Notes under the pieces: model-generated
Seen by the model: the letters and a program-made list of their open reading frames with translations, nothing else
Told to the model about the DNA's origin: nothing
Databases searched by the model: none
Translations under genes and position numbers: made by a program
From: Pedobacter jeongneungensis
Lineage (GTDB): Bacteria; Bacteroidota; Bacteroidia; Sphingobacteriales; Sphingobacteriaceae
Direction of reading: 5' to 3'
Assembly (NCBI RefSeq): GCF_000633455.1
Contig: NZ_AYMG01000010.1
Coordinates: forward strand, 62,001-126,000
Length of the DNA stretch: 64,000 bases
In this document: positions 41,252 to 51,600 of the stretch, piece by piece
Numbering within the stretch: position 1 is the first letter of the stretch
How the letters are laid out: each line of letters opens with the position of its first letter

Positions 41252-43063
41252 ATGAGTTACAACAATTTCAATCATATAAAACCTTTAAAAAAAGAAGTTT
41301 GGGACAAGGTAAACCTAAACTATATCGCAAAATCGATCGTGGAACTGATGCACGAAAAATTAGCAGAACCAACACTTGTTAATACAAACGAAAATGGTGT
41401 TTTGGATTTCCGTTTGACTACAGATAATGAGGAAATTTATTATACGTTTTCAGGTCAGCAACGCGCTTTGGATTACCTGCACATTGATAAACAGAGCATC
41501 AAAAAGTTCATAAACGGCGAAAGTATGGCGGTAAACAATGCGCCGGCCTTTTACACCGAGTTACAGCAAACCTTTGGCATCAAACCCTTTACCCTCGCCC
41601 ATTTTATCGAAGAAACCTTAAATACTTTATACGCTGATGCCTATATCCACGAAAAAGGCAGGTTAACGGCTGATGAACTGGCCAATGCAGATTATCAGAC
41701 GATTGAACACCAGATGGATGGCCACCCCTGGGCTACCATTAACAAAGGACGCATCGGTTTTAATCATAGCGATCAGGGTAAATATGCACCAGAAGCGGCA
41801 CAAAAAATGCAGCTGGCGTGGCTGGCCGTACACAAATCAAGGGCTCAATTCAAAAGCATCGAAAGCATTTCTTCATTTTCTTTTTATAATGAAGAATTGA
41901 CTTTAAAACAAGTCCACGATTTTAATCAGGTGCTCATCCAACAGGAATTAAACCCTAAAGATTATTTCTTTATCCCAGTACACGAATGGCAGTGGAACAA
42001 TAAAATTGTATTGCAGCTGGCGCACGATATTGCTCATCAGTTAATTGTACCAGTTGGTGTTGGGAGTGATGAATACATGTGCCAAAACAGCATCCGTACT
42101 TTCTTTAATGTAAGTGAACCTAAAAAGCATTATGTAAAAACGGCAATTTCAATCTTGAATACCTCTATTTTCAGGGGATTATCGCCTAAGAAACTGGCCA
42201 TTGCACCAAAAGTTACCCAATGGGCAAAAGATATGTTACAAGGTGATGAATACCTGAAACAAACACGTGTGGTGCTTTTGGGCGAAGTAGCTACAGTGGC
42301 TTATACCCATCCGCAATACAGTGAAATTCCGGGATCTCCATACCAATATCAGGAATTTTTAGGTGCGATTTGGCGCGAAAGTGCAGAAAATTACCTGTTG
42401 GAAGGCGAAAATATCATGACGATGGCCAGTTTACTTTATGTAGATGATAATGGTAAAAGCATGGTACAGGCCCTGATCGAAAAATCGGGATTAGATGCTT
42501 CAACATGGTTAAATGCCTACTTAACTGCTTATTTAAAACCCGTATTGAGGATTTTCTATAAACATGCCTTTTTCTTTAGTCCACATGGTGAAAACACGAT
42601 TTTAGTGATGAAAAACGGTGTTCCGGAACGGATTATCATTAAAGATTTTGTGGAAGAGATTGTATTAACAGAAGAATCGAAAGCGAAATTACCAAATGAT
42701 CTTGTTGATGTTTTAAGGGAGATTAATGACGAATTAGCGCCATTATTTATCCTTTCGGGCATATTTGATGCTGTTTTCAGGTATCTTGGCAATATTTTCC
42801 ACAGTTATGTGGGAATGGACGAAAAACAGTTCTGGCGTCAGGTGGCTGATGTAATTTTAGAATTTCAACAAGAAAATCCAGAATTAGCCTCAAAATTCGA
42901 AAAATTCGACCTTTTCGTACCTGAATTCATCAGAGTTTGCATTAACCGCGTGAGATTATTAACACATGGTTATAGCGAAAGCACCGATGTTCCGGTTCCG
43001 GAACTGATTGGTACTTTGGTTAATCCTGCGGCAGAGGCGCTGAAAGAGGATGTTTTGGCGTAG
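41252..43063 (+). CDS. NRPS-independent siderophore synthetase, DesD/IucC-like
   Basis: Stand-alone synthetase of 603 residues, family-typical length. ATP and substrate motifs are G-H-P-W-A-T-I-N-K-G-R-I-G-F, I-P-V-H-E-W-Q-W-N-N, the N-S-I-R-T-F-F-N strand and S-P-H-G-E-N-T-I-L-V-M-K. It condenses acylated N-hydroxy-diamine units into a linear or macrocyclic hydroxamate, as DesD does for desferrioxamine and BibC for bisucaberin. As the second synthetase in the operon (the first is fused to the acyltransferase) it suggests two distinct condensations or an asymmetric product. The intergenic hairpins before it may set its expression level. Confidence 0.93.
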   Translation: MSYNNFNHIKPLKKEVWDKVNLNYIAKSIVELMHEKLAEPTLVNTNENGVLDFRLTTDNEEIYYTFSGQQRALDYLHIDKQSIKKFINGESMAVNNAPAFYTELQQTFGIKPFTLAHFIEETLNTLYADAYIHEKGRLTADELANADYQTIEHQMDGHPWATINKGRIGFNHSDQGKYAPEAAQKMQLAWLAVHKSRAQFKSIESISSFSFYNEELTLKQVHDFNQVLIQQELNPKDYFFIPVHEWQWNNKIVLQLAHDIAHQLIVPVGVGSDEYMCQNSIRTFFNVSEPKKHYVKTAISILNTSIFRGLSPKKLAIAPKVTQWAKDMLQGDEYLKQTRVVLLGEVATVAYTHPQYSEIPGSPYQYQEFLGAIWRESAENYLLEGENIMTMASLLYVDDNGKSMVQALIEKSGLDASTWLNAYLTAYLKPVLRIFYKHAFFFSPHGENTILVMKNGVPERIIIKDFVEEIVLTEESKAKLPNDLVDVLREINDELAPLFILSGIFDAVFRYLGNIFHSYVGMDEKQFWRQVADVILEFQQENPELASKFEKFDLFVPEFIRVCINRVRLLTHGYSESTDVPVPELIGTLVNPAAEALKEDVLA

Positions 43064-43080
43064 CTGAATTAGCATTATTA

Positions 43081-43179
43081 CCGTCATTGCGAGAAGGCTT
43101 TTTCAGCCGACGAAGCAATCTTTTTTGCAATAATCGCGAACAGGAAAGATTGCTTCGTCGTACCTCCTCGCAATGACGG
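43081..43179. repeat. Dispersed palindromic repeat C, copy 2 (99 bp)
   Basis: Near-perfect reverse complement of 21507-21605. It starts 17 bases after the synthetase stop and could act as a terminator-like structure for the siderophore operon. Nothing else is seen in the 216-base gap to the peptidase gene. Confidence 0.85.
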
Positions 43180-43279
43180 ATTTTCTATTGAAGTTTGTCG
43201 AAATGACGATTTTATTACTTAAACTATAAAAATAGTTTATTTTAATAAAATTATTATCTTGCTTTTAAATTCCTAAAGC

Positions 43280-43906
43280 ATGAAAACATTATTATTTCTA
43301 TTCTTATCGATCTTTTTATTCGAAACTCCAACAATAGAGAAAGACCGCGACCGTTGGAAACCTTATTATACGGATGCTGCACCTGCGAAAACAGCCGATC
43401 AATGGTATCTGCCCTTTGATGTAGCCAACCGGAAAAAGGTAAATAATATTAAAATCATCAGCATTTTTGGCGATCATCGCGATAGCTATGTTAAAGGCCA
43501 TATCCATACCGCCATTGATATCAATCCTACTCAACCCAAAGCTAAACTCGTTAGTGTTTATGCCATGGCCAATGGGATAGTTTGCTCTGTACATTTGGGC
43601 GAAAATCAACGTACCGTGGTGGTTAAGCATAAACTACCAAATGGTCAAACGATGTTTACCTCTTATAAACACCTGAAAGAGGTTTATGTAAGTAATGGTC
43701 AGGCGGTAGATCAAAATACCAAACTGGCGAGGTTATTCACTCCGCAGGAAAGCAAAAAATATGGTGGCGATTATCATCATCTACATTTGGAAATCAGGAA
43801 AAAGTTTGATGATTATGGCTGTGCCAGCTGGTTAACTTTTAATAATACGCAACTGAATGATCGGTTTTATAATCCTCAAAACTTTATTAAGGAACATATT
43901 AAATAA
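43280..43906 (+). CDS. Secreted M23-type metallopeptidase (LytM-like)
   Basis: A 208-residue protein with an N-terminal hydrophobic signal (about 3-16). The peptidase domain has the zinc motif His76-x3-Asp80 in H-I-H-T-A-I-D-I and His167-x-His169 in H-H-L-H-L-E-I, with the usual loop V-S-V-Y-A-M-A-N-G-I-V between. M23 enzymes cut peptidoglycan cross-links or act as regulators without activity; all zinc ligands are present here. It is a single gene; no operon partner is evident. Confidence 0.87.
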   Translation: MKTLLFLFLSIFLFETPTIEKDRDRWKPYYTDAAPAKTADQWYLPFDVANRKKVNNIKIISIFGDHRDSYVKGHIHTAIDINPTQPKAKLVSVYAMANGIVCSVHLGENQRTVVVKHKLPNGQTMFTSYKHLKEVYVSNGQAVDQNTKLARLFTPQESKKYGGDYHHLHLEIRKKFDDYGCASWLTFNNTQLNDRFYNPQNFIKEHIK

Positions 43907-44180
43907 GATAAGTTTCACATAAAAAAGTGGTCCTTGAGGACACAGACCAGGGCGATATAGGCATTTTTTTGGGAGAAAAATCTTTGTACCAAGTTATCAA
44001 AATGAAATTTAAAGATTTCTTCCAGAATCTTCGGGATCGAAATGACGATAAACTTTAATTAATCAATTACAAGTTGATGCCTTTTGATAAGCCGCGAACT
44101 TACAGAAAGTCAAAAAAGCTGAAACCAAAATTCTGATGACTTGTTGATTAAAAAAACGCTCGTAACTAAAATTGATTGTT

Positions 44181-45056
44181 ATGTACGTAATCTTAGGCGC
44201 ATCTGGTCAGGTAGGGTCAGCCATTGTAGATCATTTATTGGCTAAAAAACTAGCCGTTAAAGCTATTATCCATAACCCAGAAAAAACTTCGGAAATTAAG
44301 AAAAAAGGAGCCGGGGTAGCTGTTGCTGATGCAATGGATTTAAACTCACTAATTGATGCTTTTCAAGGCGGTGATACCTTATTTGTTTTAACACCCGAAA
44401 CCGGTAAAAATAAAGATGTACTGGGTGAAACCAAAACCATTCTCGAAAATTATCATAAAGCGATCCAGCAATCATCAATTAAAAAAGTGGTGGGTTTATC
44501 ATCTATTGGTGCACAATATGATAAAGGAACGGGGAATTTGTTAATGTCGCACATGCTCGAACACGCTTTTGAAGATCTTGATATTCCGCAGGTTTTTGTC
44601 CGGCCGGCCTATTACTATAGCAACTGGTTGGCACAACTGCCAGAGGTTAAAAAAAGTGGTACACTTCCAACTTTTTATCCAACTGATTTAACCATCCCTA
44701 TGATTTCACCTATGGATGTGGCCACATTTATAGGTGATGTGTTGGTAAAAGATGATGAATCTAAAATTTATGAAATTGTTGGTCCTGAAAAGTTAAGTTC
44801 TGACGATATTGCCAAAGCATTTTCGGTGGTTTTAAAGAAAGACGTAAAAGCAAAACAGATTCCGAGAGAAAATTGGGATGTTACACTACAAAATATAGGT
44901 TTTTCACCCGATGCGAGAAAAAATTTTATTGAAATGACCGAAACAGTGGTAAATGGAGATACCGATCCAGAAAATAACGGAACAACGCTAGTGGAATTAA
45001 AAACGGGTATTTCCGAATACATTGAAAATGCCCTTCGAGACAAAGAACATAAATAA
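44181..45056 (+). CDS. NmrA-like NAD(P)-binding oxidoreductase
   Basis: The ATG at 44181 (MYVILGASGQVGSAIVDHLL) gives 291 residues and places the G-A-S-G-Q-V-G dinucleotide motif at residues 6-12; a TTG three codons upstream is less likely. The Rossmann part continues with V-K-A-I-I-H-N-P-E-K, D-A-M-D and V-V-G-L-S-S-I-G-A-Q-Y; the C-terminal half carries the atypical-SDR substrate region. Relatives include NmrA-type redox sensors and quinone reductase QOR2. The gap 43907-44180 contains no gene, only AT-rich DNA with a weak hairpin repeat. Confidence 0.85.
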   Translation: MYVILGASGQVGSAIVDHLLAKKLAVKAIIHNPEKTSEIKKKGAGVAVADAMDLNSLIDAFQGGDTLFVLTPETGKNKDVLGETKTILENYHKAIQQSSIKKVVGLSSIGAQYDKGTGNLLMSHMLEHAFEDLDIPQVFVRPAYYYSNWLAQLPEVKKSGTLPTFYPTDLTIPMISPMDVATFIGDVLVKDDESKIYEIVGPEKLSSDDIAKAFSVVLKKDVKAKQIPRENWDVTLQNIGFSPDARKNFIEMTETVVNGDTDPENNGTTLVELKTGISEYIENALRDKEHK

Positions 45057-45121
45057 TAAATCTGAACATGATAATGATCAACAAGAGATATCATTAATCG
45101 AATTCAGTTATTAAATTTCTG

Positions 45122-45220
45122 TCATTCTCCGTTTTGCATGGGCTCATCGCCATCTTTATGGCCCCAGGTTAAACCTATAATCAGCACAATGGTGGTTAAA
45201 GTATAAAGCATCCGTTTCAT
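45122..45220 (-). CDS. Small membrane peptide, 32 residues (hypothetical)
   Basis: The frame MKRMLYTLTTIVLIIGLTWG plus H-K-D-G-D-E-P-M-Q-N-G-E has two N-terminal basic residues, one hydrophobic helix (about 5-19) and an acidic polar tail, as in small single-pass peptides. The leader AAACTAACCAAACA before the ATG resembles leaders of other genes here. No family is recognised and there is no homologue in the window, so coding is plausible but unproven. In the gene-free stretch 45057-45410 the only other items are palindromes near the 3' terminator. Confidence 0.45.
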   Translation of the reverse strand: MKRMLYTLTTIVLIIGLTWGHKDGDEPMQNGE

Positions 45221-45356
45221 TGTTTGGTTAGTTTAACTTAAACGGATGTTAAAATGAAAACGCTACATCAGTATATTAAGATTTATGAGGTTTTTAAGCA
45301 ATAAGCATATTAAACCTCGGAGGTTTACTAGAAGATTTCCGAAGTTTGACAGGCAA

Positions 45357-45408
45357 TAAAAGACCTATGAGGTTTTCGGGCAACATGCTTATCAAACCTC
45401 ATAGGTCT
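45357..45408 (-). terminator. Terminator after the GH27-M60 operon
   Basis: AGACCTATGAGGTTT (45361-45375) pairs perfectly with 45394-45408 around 18 bases; on the minus strand TTTTATTG follows. It begins 2 bases past the stop of the gene at 45411-45728. A related imperfect palindrome, AAACCTCGGAGGTTT, stands at 45312-45326. Confidence 0.85.
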
Positions 45409-45410
45409 TG

Positions 45411-45728
45411 TTAAAATTTAATTTTCAAAGTACATTTTTTTCGGGTTTCATCATTGGTTAACCCATCAGGCAGAGTAATCCTTAAACCTTTGGCATTCTG
45501 TTTCCATTTGATGTTAAATTCTTCATCTTCCATAAACAGTTCCTTTACTTTTAAAATGGCCGTCGACAGGGATTTAATGATCAATTCGCCATAATTGAAT
45601 TCTAAAAGTTCGATGTTGAGTTCGTCTGCTTCGCCAGAGTAAAAGATGATGGGGTTAACTTCGTAAATATGTAGTTGATTACCGCTATGCTCATCAGTTT
45701 TTAAAGCAATTTTTCTGCTTACTGCCAT
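45411..45728 (-). CDS. Conserved-looking hypothetical protein, 105 residues
   Basis: A small, probably cytosolic protein with no signal peptide or membrane segment (MAVSRKIALKTDEHSGNQLH onward). It is beta-rich and acidic, with E-L-N-I-E-L-L-E-F-N-Y-G-E-L-I-I-K and a C-terminal G-L-R-I-T-L-P-D-G-L-T-N-D-E-T-R-K-K-C-T-L-K-I-K-F. The L-R-I-T-L-P stretch resembles the C-terminal beta domain of some glycosidases, but no family can be named. It is 16 bases downstream of the M60 peptidase gene and ends the operon. Confidence 0.6.
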   Translation of the reverse strand: MAVSRKIALKTDEHSGNQLHIYEVNPIIFYSGEADELNIELLEFNYGELIIKSLSTAILKVKELFMEDEEFNIKWKQNAKGLRITLPDGLTNDETRKKCTLKIKF

Positions 45729-45744
45729 CTTTGATTGATTTGAG

Positions 45745-47253
45745 TTAATTTACTGGTGGAAAATTAAAAGGTTTCCATGCTGGAAGGCCTGCCAGTTCTT
45801 TTTGGGTTTTTCCGCTAATATCCACTCCCCAGGTATTAAAAAATGGCGCCAGGTTACGCTTCACTACATTAGAATAGGTTTTCGCCCATAAATCGCGTTT
45901 TTCCTGATCGTTTAAACTGCCAATACCTGGACCGATTTTTTGGTATTCTTTAAAAAATGATTTAAAACTTTCCCAACCAAAACCTTCCTGCATCTGGCGG
46001 AACATGATCAAGCCCAGAAATGGATCATTTTTCCATTTTTCGTAGCTGGCGCCCTCAGCAAAATATTTTTTCATCATTTTTTGTGTGTTAGCACTCGAAA
46101 CAGCAGCGTGCGAATCGTCTCTTCCACCCATTAAACGATCGAACATATAAAGCGAAAAGAAATTATTACTGACCTCGGTAGTACCTCCAAAAACCCAGTT
46201 TAAATTCTGCTTGTTGTGCCCAATTTCGTGAAAGAAACCCCAGTTTGCACCGCCTTTGCTTGGTTTCATCAATAATTCAGGATTGGCCATAATTTCGTTT
46301 GAAAGCATTTTTCTTGTAGGGGAATGATGGATCATAATCGGATAGCCACTGTGCATGTAGCCCCCGGCAATATGCTCATCAGGCACCATGCGCTGTGCCC
46401 TGTAAAATGGCGCAGGCATATTGGCGAGATCCAACTCCCCGAGCACAACTAAATCCCACAGTTTTAATACTTCTTCGGGCTTTTTAATAGTCTGTAATAC
46501 ACTGTCAGGTAAAGTCAGGATTACATTTTCAGTAGCCATTTCGCCCCAGGGTGCCTTGTTGTTTTTTAATTGGTATTCCCAATCGGCCTGTGTGCTTTTT
46601 CCCAATACAAAAAGTGGTGCAGCTACGGCATGACTGATTTTGAAATCAATTTTTCTACTGTCGGCCTTTGGTTTGATATCAATATAGATTAAGCCACCAA
46701 AAGGTGATGTTAATCTATTTTTTCCGACAGCTAATCTCTGCTTTTTGGTAATAATCGGCATCCTGCGCCAATCTTCTTTACCTGCAATCCAGTAATTTAA
46801 CCGATCGCTGTGTGCACCGATCTGAACTTCAAGATCGTTTACATCAGCATTTTTAGGTACATCAATTTCAATATATTCGCCTGCTTTTGCATATAAACCT
46901 GTACTGTACATGGTCGCATTATCATAACCAGAATAACCCAAGGTTGATACAATTGACACCAGGCTATCGGCCATTTTTTTGTGTTCAATAGTTACGGTTT
47001 TAGCAATAAACTGAAAACCTGTTTTAACAGCACCAGGAAAAATATCGGCAGATGGCTGTGCTTTAATGTTTTTATAATCGGTACTTTTTAAAGTTTGATC
47101 GCTCCATTTTGCAATGGCTCGTCTGAAAACGGTATCGTTTTTAGAAAGAGTATGCTGTGGCGAGATAATCACCATTGCGGGATCTTTTGCTGCATCCTGA
47201 GCGAAGGTGGTTAAGCCAGTTGCTAATAATGCAAGGGATAATAATGATTTCAT
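45745..47253 (-). CDS. Secreted M60-family metallopeptidase
   Basis: A 502-residue gluzincin with a signal peptide cut near T-F-A-Q (19). An N-terminal beta domain (about 90-210) has Y-I-E-I-D-V-P and V-Q-I-G-A-H-S-D. The catalytic motif His342-Glu343-x2-His346 in F-F-H-E-I-G-H-N-K-Q is followed by Glu360 in T-T-E-V-S-N-N, the third zinc ligand. M60 (enhancin/M60-like) proteases cut mucin-type O-glycosylated proteins at or next to glycosylated residues. It lacks a lipobox, so the product is periplasmic or secreted. The gene follows GH27 by 30 bases; the pair would remove galactose and cut the protein backbone. Confidence 0.92.
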   Translation of the reverse strand: MKSLLSLALLATGLTTFAQDAAKDPAMVIISPQHTLSKNDTVFRRAIAKWSDQTLKSTDYKNIKAQPSADIFPGAVKTGFQFIAKTVTIEHKKMADSLVSIVSTLGYSGYDNATMYSTGLYAKAGEYIEIDVPKNADVNDLEVQIGAHSDRLNYWIAGKEDWRRMPIITKKQRLAVGKNRLTSPFGGLIYIDIKPKADSRKIDFKISHAVAAPLFVLGKSTQADWEYQLKNNKAPWGEMATENVILTLPDSVLQTIKKPEEVLKLWDLVVLGELDLANMPAPFYRAQRMVPDEHIAGGYMHSGYPIMIHHSPTRKMLSNEIMANPELLMKPSKGGANWGFFHEIGHNKQNLNWVFGGTTEVSNNFFSLYMFDRLMGGRDDSHAAVSSANTQKMMKKYFAEGASYEKWKNDPFLGLIMFRQMQEGFGWESFKSFFKEYQKIGPGIGSLNDQEKRDLWAKTYSNVVKRNLAPFFNTWGVDISGKTQKELAGLPAWKPFNFPPVN

Positions 47254-47283
47254 TTGTGTGTTTGGTTTGTGGTATGGTAAAGT

Positions 47284-48486
47284 TTATACTTTTTTCAAGC
47301 GAAAAACTTTGGTTTCGTGAGCAGTTACCTCACCGGTCCATTTGTTGTTTTTACCAATTATTTTATGCTGCCATAAATCTTTAATTTCGTATTTATCGGC
47401 TAAGCCCAGCTCTGCAAAACTTATTTTGGCATTTTGTGTAGATGCTGATTTATTTAACACCGCAACTGCAAAATCGCCATTGGCCAATGGACGCACAAAA
47501 ACATCCCATATATCAGTTTTAATTTTTCTTTCAGCTTGTTTACCTAAGCCATCCTGATTTAATGCAATTACTTCTGCATTGGTAAAAATAGTTTTTGCTT
47601 CATCGTCCATCTTACGGATATCGCAGCTGGCATATAATGGCGAATTCAATATGCTGTATAAACTCATTTGGCTTTGGTATTCGGCTTTTGTACAGCCATT
47701 GCCATTAAAGGCTGACGACGGGCCTTTTGTACCGTGCAAACCGGCTACCAACATATCTCCGTCATTCCACCTGCCCGGGCCAGAAAAACTGGCCAATCCT
47801 GCTGTTTTATCAACCACGTTATAAATACCCACACCGCCTTTGCCTTCAATATCCATCCATTTATCCCTGATATCGTAAGTGGTACGCCAGCTTTGTCCAC
47901 CAACCTGTGCGCCCCAGTTCCAGGGTTCGCGCGGGCCCCATTCGCAAATACCGAAAACAATATCCCTACCTGATTTGCGCAGTGCCTGAGCCATTGTACC
48001 ATAACGTTTTTTAGCTGTTTCTACATCCTCCGGTGCATTACAATAATCATATTTAAGATAATCGATGCCCCAGGAAGCAAAAGTTTTAGCGTCTTTCTCT
48101 TCGAAATTTAAACTTGCGGTATAACCACCACAAGTTAAAGGAGCGGCATCAGAGTAGATCCCCAATTTCATACCTTTACTGTGCAGGTAATCGGCCAAAG
48201 CTTTAATACCTGAAGGGAATTTCTTTGGATCGGCAATGATATTATTTTTATTATCACGACCACCCTGCCAGCAATCGTCTAAAAAGATATACTGATAACC
48301 TGCCTTCACCATGCCGCTGCTAACCATGGCATCGGCCATTTCTTTAATGTCCTTTTCGTTTGGATTTTCTGACATGATGTTCCAGCTCATCCAACCCATT
48401 GGCGGTGTGGCGGCTAATTTAGTTTCCTGAGCAAAGCCAATTTGTGAAAACAGCAACAGGCTGAAGCAGATTTTGATAAATTTCAT
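47284..48486 (-). CDS. Alpha-galactosidase, GH27
   Basis: A 400-residue secreted enzyme; signal peptide ends near G-F-A-Q (20). T-P-P-M-G-W-M-S-W-N (27-36) is the family signature. The nucleophile is Asp147 in Y-L-K-Y-D-Y-C-N, and the acid/base probably Asp205 in W-R-T-T-Y-D-I. D-D-C-W and C-E-W-G-P-R-E-P-W complete the active site; a C-terminal beta domain starts near 310. It releases alpha-linked galactose (alpha-N-acetylgalactosaminidase activity is also known in GH27). Upstream lies repeat D, downstream the M60 gene. Confidence 0.94.
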   Translation of the reverse strand: MKFIKICFSLLLFSQIGFAQETKLAATPPMGWMSWNIMSENPNEKDIKEMADAMVSSGMVKAGYQYIFLDDCWQGGRDNKNNIIADPKKFPSGIKALADYLHSKGMKLGIYSDAAPLTCGGYTASLNFEEKDAKTFASWGIDYLKYDYCNAPEDVETAKKRYGTMAQALRKSGRDIVFGICEWGPREPWNWGAQVGGQSWRTTYDIRDKWMDIEGKGGVGIYNVVDKTAGLASFSGPGRWNDGDMLVAGLHGTKGPSSAFNGNGCTKAEYQSQMSLYSILNSPLYASCDIRKMDDEAKTIFTNAEVIALNQDGLGKQAERKIKTDIWDVFVRPLANGDFAVAVLNKSASTQNAKISFAELGLADKYEIKDLWQHKIIGKNNKWTGEVTAHETKVFRLKKV

Positions 48487-48530
48487 TTTACTTTTGGTTA
48501 GGTAATGTTCGTTTGATTAAAAAAATAGCG

Positions 48531-48651
48531 GTCCTCATCCGATAGCTATCGGATCCCGCGCAGGCGGGAATCCTAATGCAATATATAAACCTAGCTAAAG
48601 CATTAAGATCCCCAATTAACCCGATAGCTATCGGGTTGGGAATGACGAACT
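48531..48651. repeat. Dispersed palindromic repeat D with two nested palindromes
   Basis: It keeps the frame of 32947-33034 (CCCGCGCAGGCGGGAA, TTGGGAATGACGAACT) but carries CCGATAGCTATCGG at 48539-48552 and again at 48621-48634 (extended to ACCCGATAGCTATCGGGT). It separates the GH2 stop from the GH27 start. Confidence 0.75.
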
Positions 48652-48658
48652 ATCTATG

Positions 48659-51600
48659 TTATTTAATCGGTTTGATATAATAACTATACTGGTAATCTTT
48701 AAAAGGGATCTGGTATTGGATCAGCGGCATTGAGCCCCAGCTATCAATTCCCTGAACCCCCAACTGCTGCAAATCCATGTGTACATAAATCTGGTTGCGT
48801 TTTACCAGTTCACCAGAGTGATATTGCTTTTTCTCGGCTTCCGGATCGAGATCTTCGATCGCATAAGGCAGGGCGTTAAAGCTTAACAACTGATCTGCAA
48901 ATTCGAAACGCAAACCTTTACCTGCTTTATTGGTAAAGGCCACCCAGCGTACTTCAGTTTTATTGCCACTTTCCTGCGGACGGGCATAAGCAAAATACTG
49001 ATCTGCCACCGTTGATTTATAGGTACCGATTAAAGAAGCTGTTTTACGATCTATATAATTTTCTCCAGGACCACGGCCATACCATTGGATATTGCTGAAA
49101 TCGTTTTTCAACTGCAGATCATTACCGATACGCATTAAACTTTTGTAATTACCGGTTATGGCTTTAAATTGATTACTTACTTTGATCGTTCCATCAGCAA
49201 GCACATTAAATTCTTGTGTGGTTTCGGCATCGCCTTTCAATAAACCTGACTTAACGGTTAAGGTAAAACCATCGGCTGTCGAATTTATGGTAGATTTTAT
49301 ATTGGCTGCAGCATTATCCTGATACACATTGCGCCACATGCGTAATCTGGTATTTAAACCCGCACCAATATCATTATCGGTAGGTGCACGGTAAAAACCC
49401 GGCTGTGGCCCAGACGCTAATAATTCTTGTCCTTTTGATAAATAACTGATTAATGTCCCTTTGGTTAAATCGAAAGTAATGGTAAAATCGCTTCCTTTAA
49501 CTACTGCCCTATCGGTTGTTTGTTCTACTTTTAAGGCTTTTTTGCCTATAGCATAAGCATTGGCTTTAGGGGTACCAGCCAAAGCAATCTGCTCATAAGC
49601 AATTTCATAACCTTTTTCTAAAAATGGCTCAGGCGTTTTTAAGCGGTAACGAACATTTAAAAAATATTCTTTGCCCGCAGCATAATTGGTTTTAAATGGC
49701 AAGGTTAATTGCTGCGTTTGTCGCGGTGCAATATTAAGATCTGGAATTACTCCGGTCTGAATTACTTTTCCATCTTCTACCAGTTCCCAATTAAGTTGTA
49801 CATTACTAATATCTTTAAAGAAATAGCTGTTGTTTACATTGATCTGGTTAGTACCATTGTAGGTCGTTTTAATATATTGATGTACTTTTTTCAGTTCTAC
49901 AGCCATAGGCGTCATGCCGCGGTATGCAGTTACCACACCTTTTACGCAGAAATCGTTATCACTGAAGTTTTCATCAACCGGTCCGCTTAAAGGGAAATCC
50001 CCTCCATAAGCCATGATGCGTTTACCATTTTTAACGGTATCAATCGCCTGGTCGATCCACTCCCAAACAAAACCACCCTGAAGTTTCGGGTTATTTTCGA
50101 TGGCATCCCAGTATTCTTTAAAATTACCCAAACTGTTACCCATAATGTGTGCGTATTCGCTCATGATAAACGGACGGGTTTCTTTTTCCTGTTTCGAATA
50201 ACGTGGCAAATAATTTGGCGATGGGTATTGTGGAACGATCATATCTGTATTAAAATCATTCTCCGCTCTTTCGTACTGTACCGGGCGTAAATCTTTTGCT
50301 TTAAGCCATTGGTAAGCTTCGTAAAAGTTAACGCCATTACCTGCTTCGTTACCTAAAGACCAGGTGATTACGGAAGCATGATTTTTATCGCGCTCATACA
50401 TCCTGGTAATGCGCTCAAGATGAGGATTTCTCCATTGTTTATCGTTGGCAAATGTGGTTTCTAAACTGTAATAACGGCCATGCGATTCGATATTGGCTTC
50501 GTCTATCACGTATAAACCGTATTCATCACAAAGTTCCATCCAATAAGGATCTGGTGGATAATGAGAATGGCGAACCGCATTTACGTTCAGCTTTTTCATC
50601 ATTTCCATATCTTTTTCCATATCAGCATGGGTTAAGGTATGGCCCTGGGTAGCGTTATGCTCGTGCCTGTTTACACCTTTTAAAAATACACGCTTACCAT
50701 TAACCAGTAAATCGCTTCCTTTAATTTCAACAGAACGGAAACCGACACGTTGAGGGATTATTTCGATTATTTTATTGTTTTTATCTTTTAAAGTAATGTA
50801 CAGGGTATATAAATAAGGTATTTCTGCCGACCAGGTTTTTACATTGCTGACCTCCGTTTTAAAGGAAAGGTTGGTTTTATAATTACCCAACACTTTTTGA
50901 AGTGTAGTTTCATCTTTCCAAACTTTGTTTCCTTTGGCATCAACCAGATCGAGCGCTACATAAAAACTATCGGGACGGCTATGGTTGGTGCGCTGATCTA
51001 TCCTATAATTTTCTACAGCTAAATCTACATTTAACAATCCATTGTTGTAAGTGGCATCGAGATTGCCTATCACCTTGAAATCGCGGATATCGAGTTTTGG
51101 GGTAGAATAAAGATAAACTTCACGTTCGATACCCGAAATGCGCCACATATCCTGGCATTCTAAATAACTGCCATCGCTCCATCTGTAAACCTGAAGTGCA
51201 ATGGTATTTTCGCCGGGTTTAACAAATTTTGTGATATCGAATTCGGCAGCAAGCTTGCTATCTTCACTATAGCCTACCTTTTTGCCATTTACCCAGATGT
51301 AAAATGCCGATTTAACAGCTCCTAAGCTAATAAACACTTGTCTCCCGTCCCAGTTCGCCGGAATGTTGATCTTTTTCCGGTAAGAACCAACAGGGTTATT
51401 ATCTGCCGGGATATCGAAAGGTGGGTTCATTTTGGCCCCGGTTAACTGTCGGCCGGCAAACTCGTAAGGCTGGTTTACGTAAATAGGTAAGCCGTAGCCA
51501 TTCACTTCCCAATTGGCCGGAACTTTAAAATTATCCCAGGTTTTATCGTCGAAATCTACTTTATAAAAATCTGTTGGTCTCTTGCGGGGATCTTTTACCC

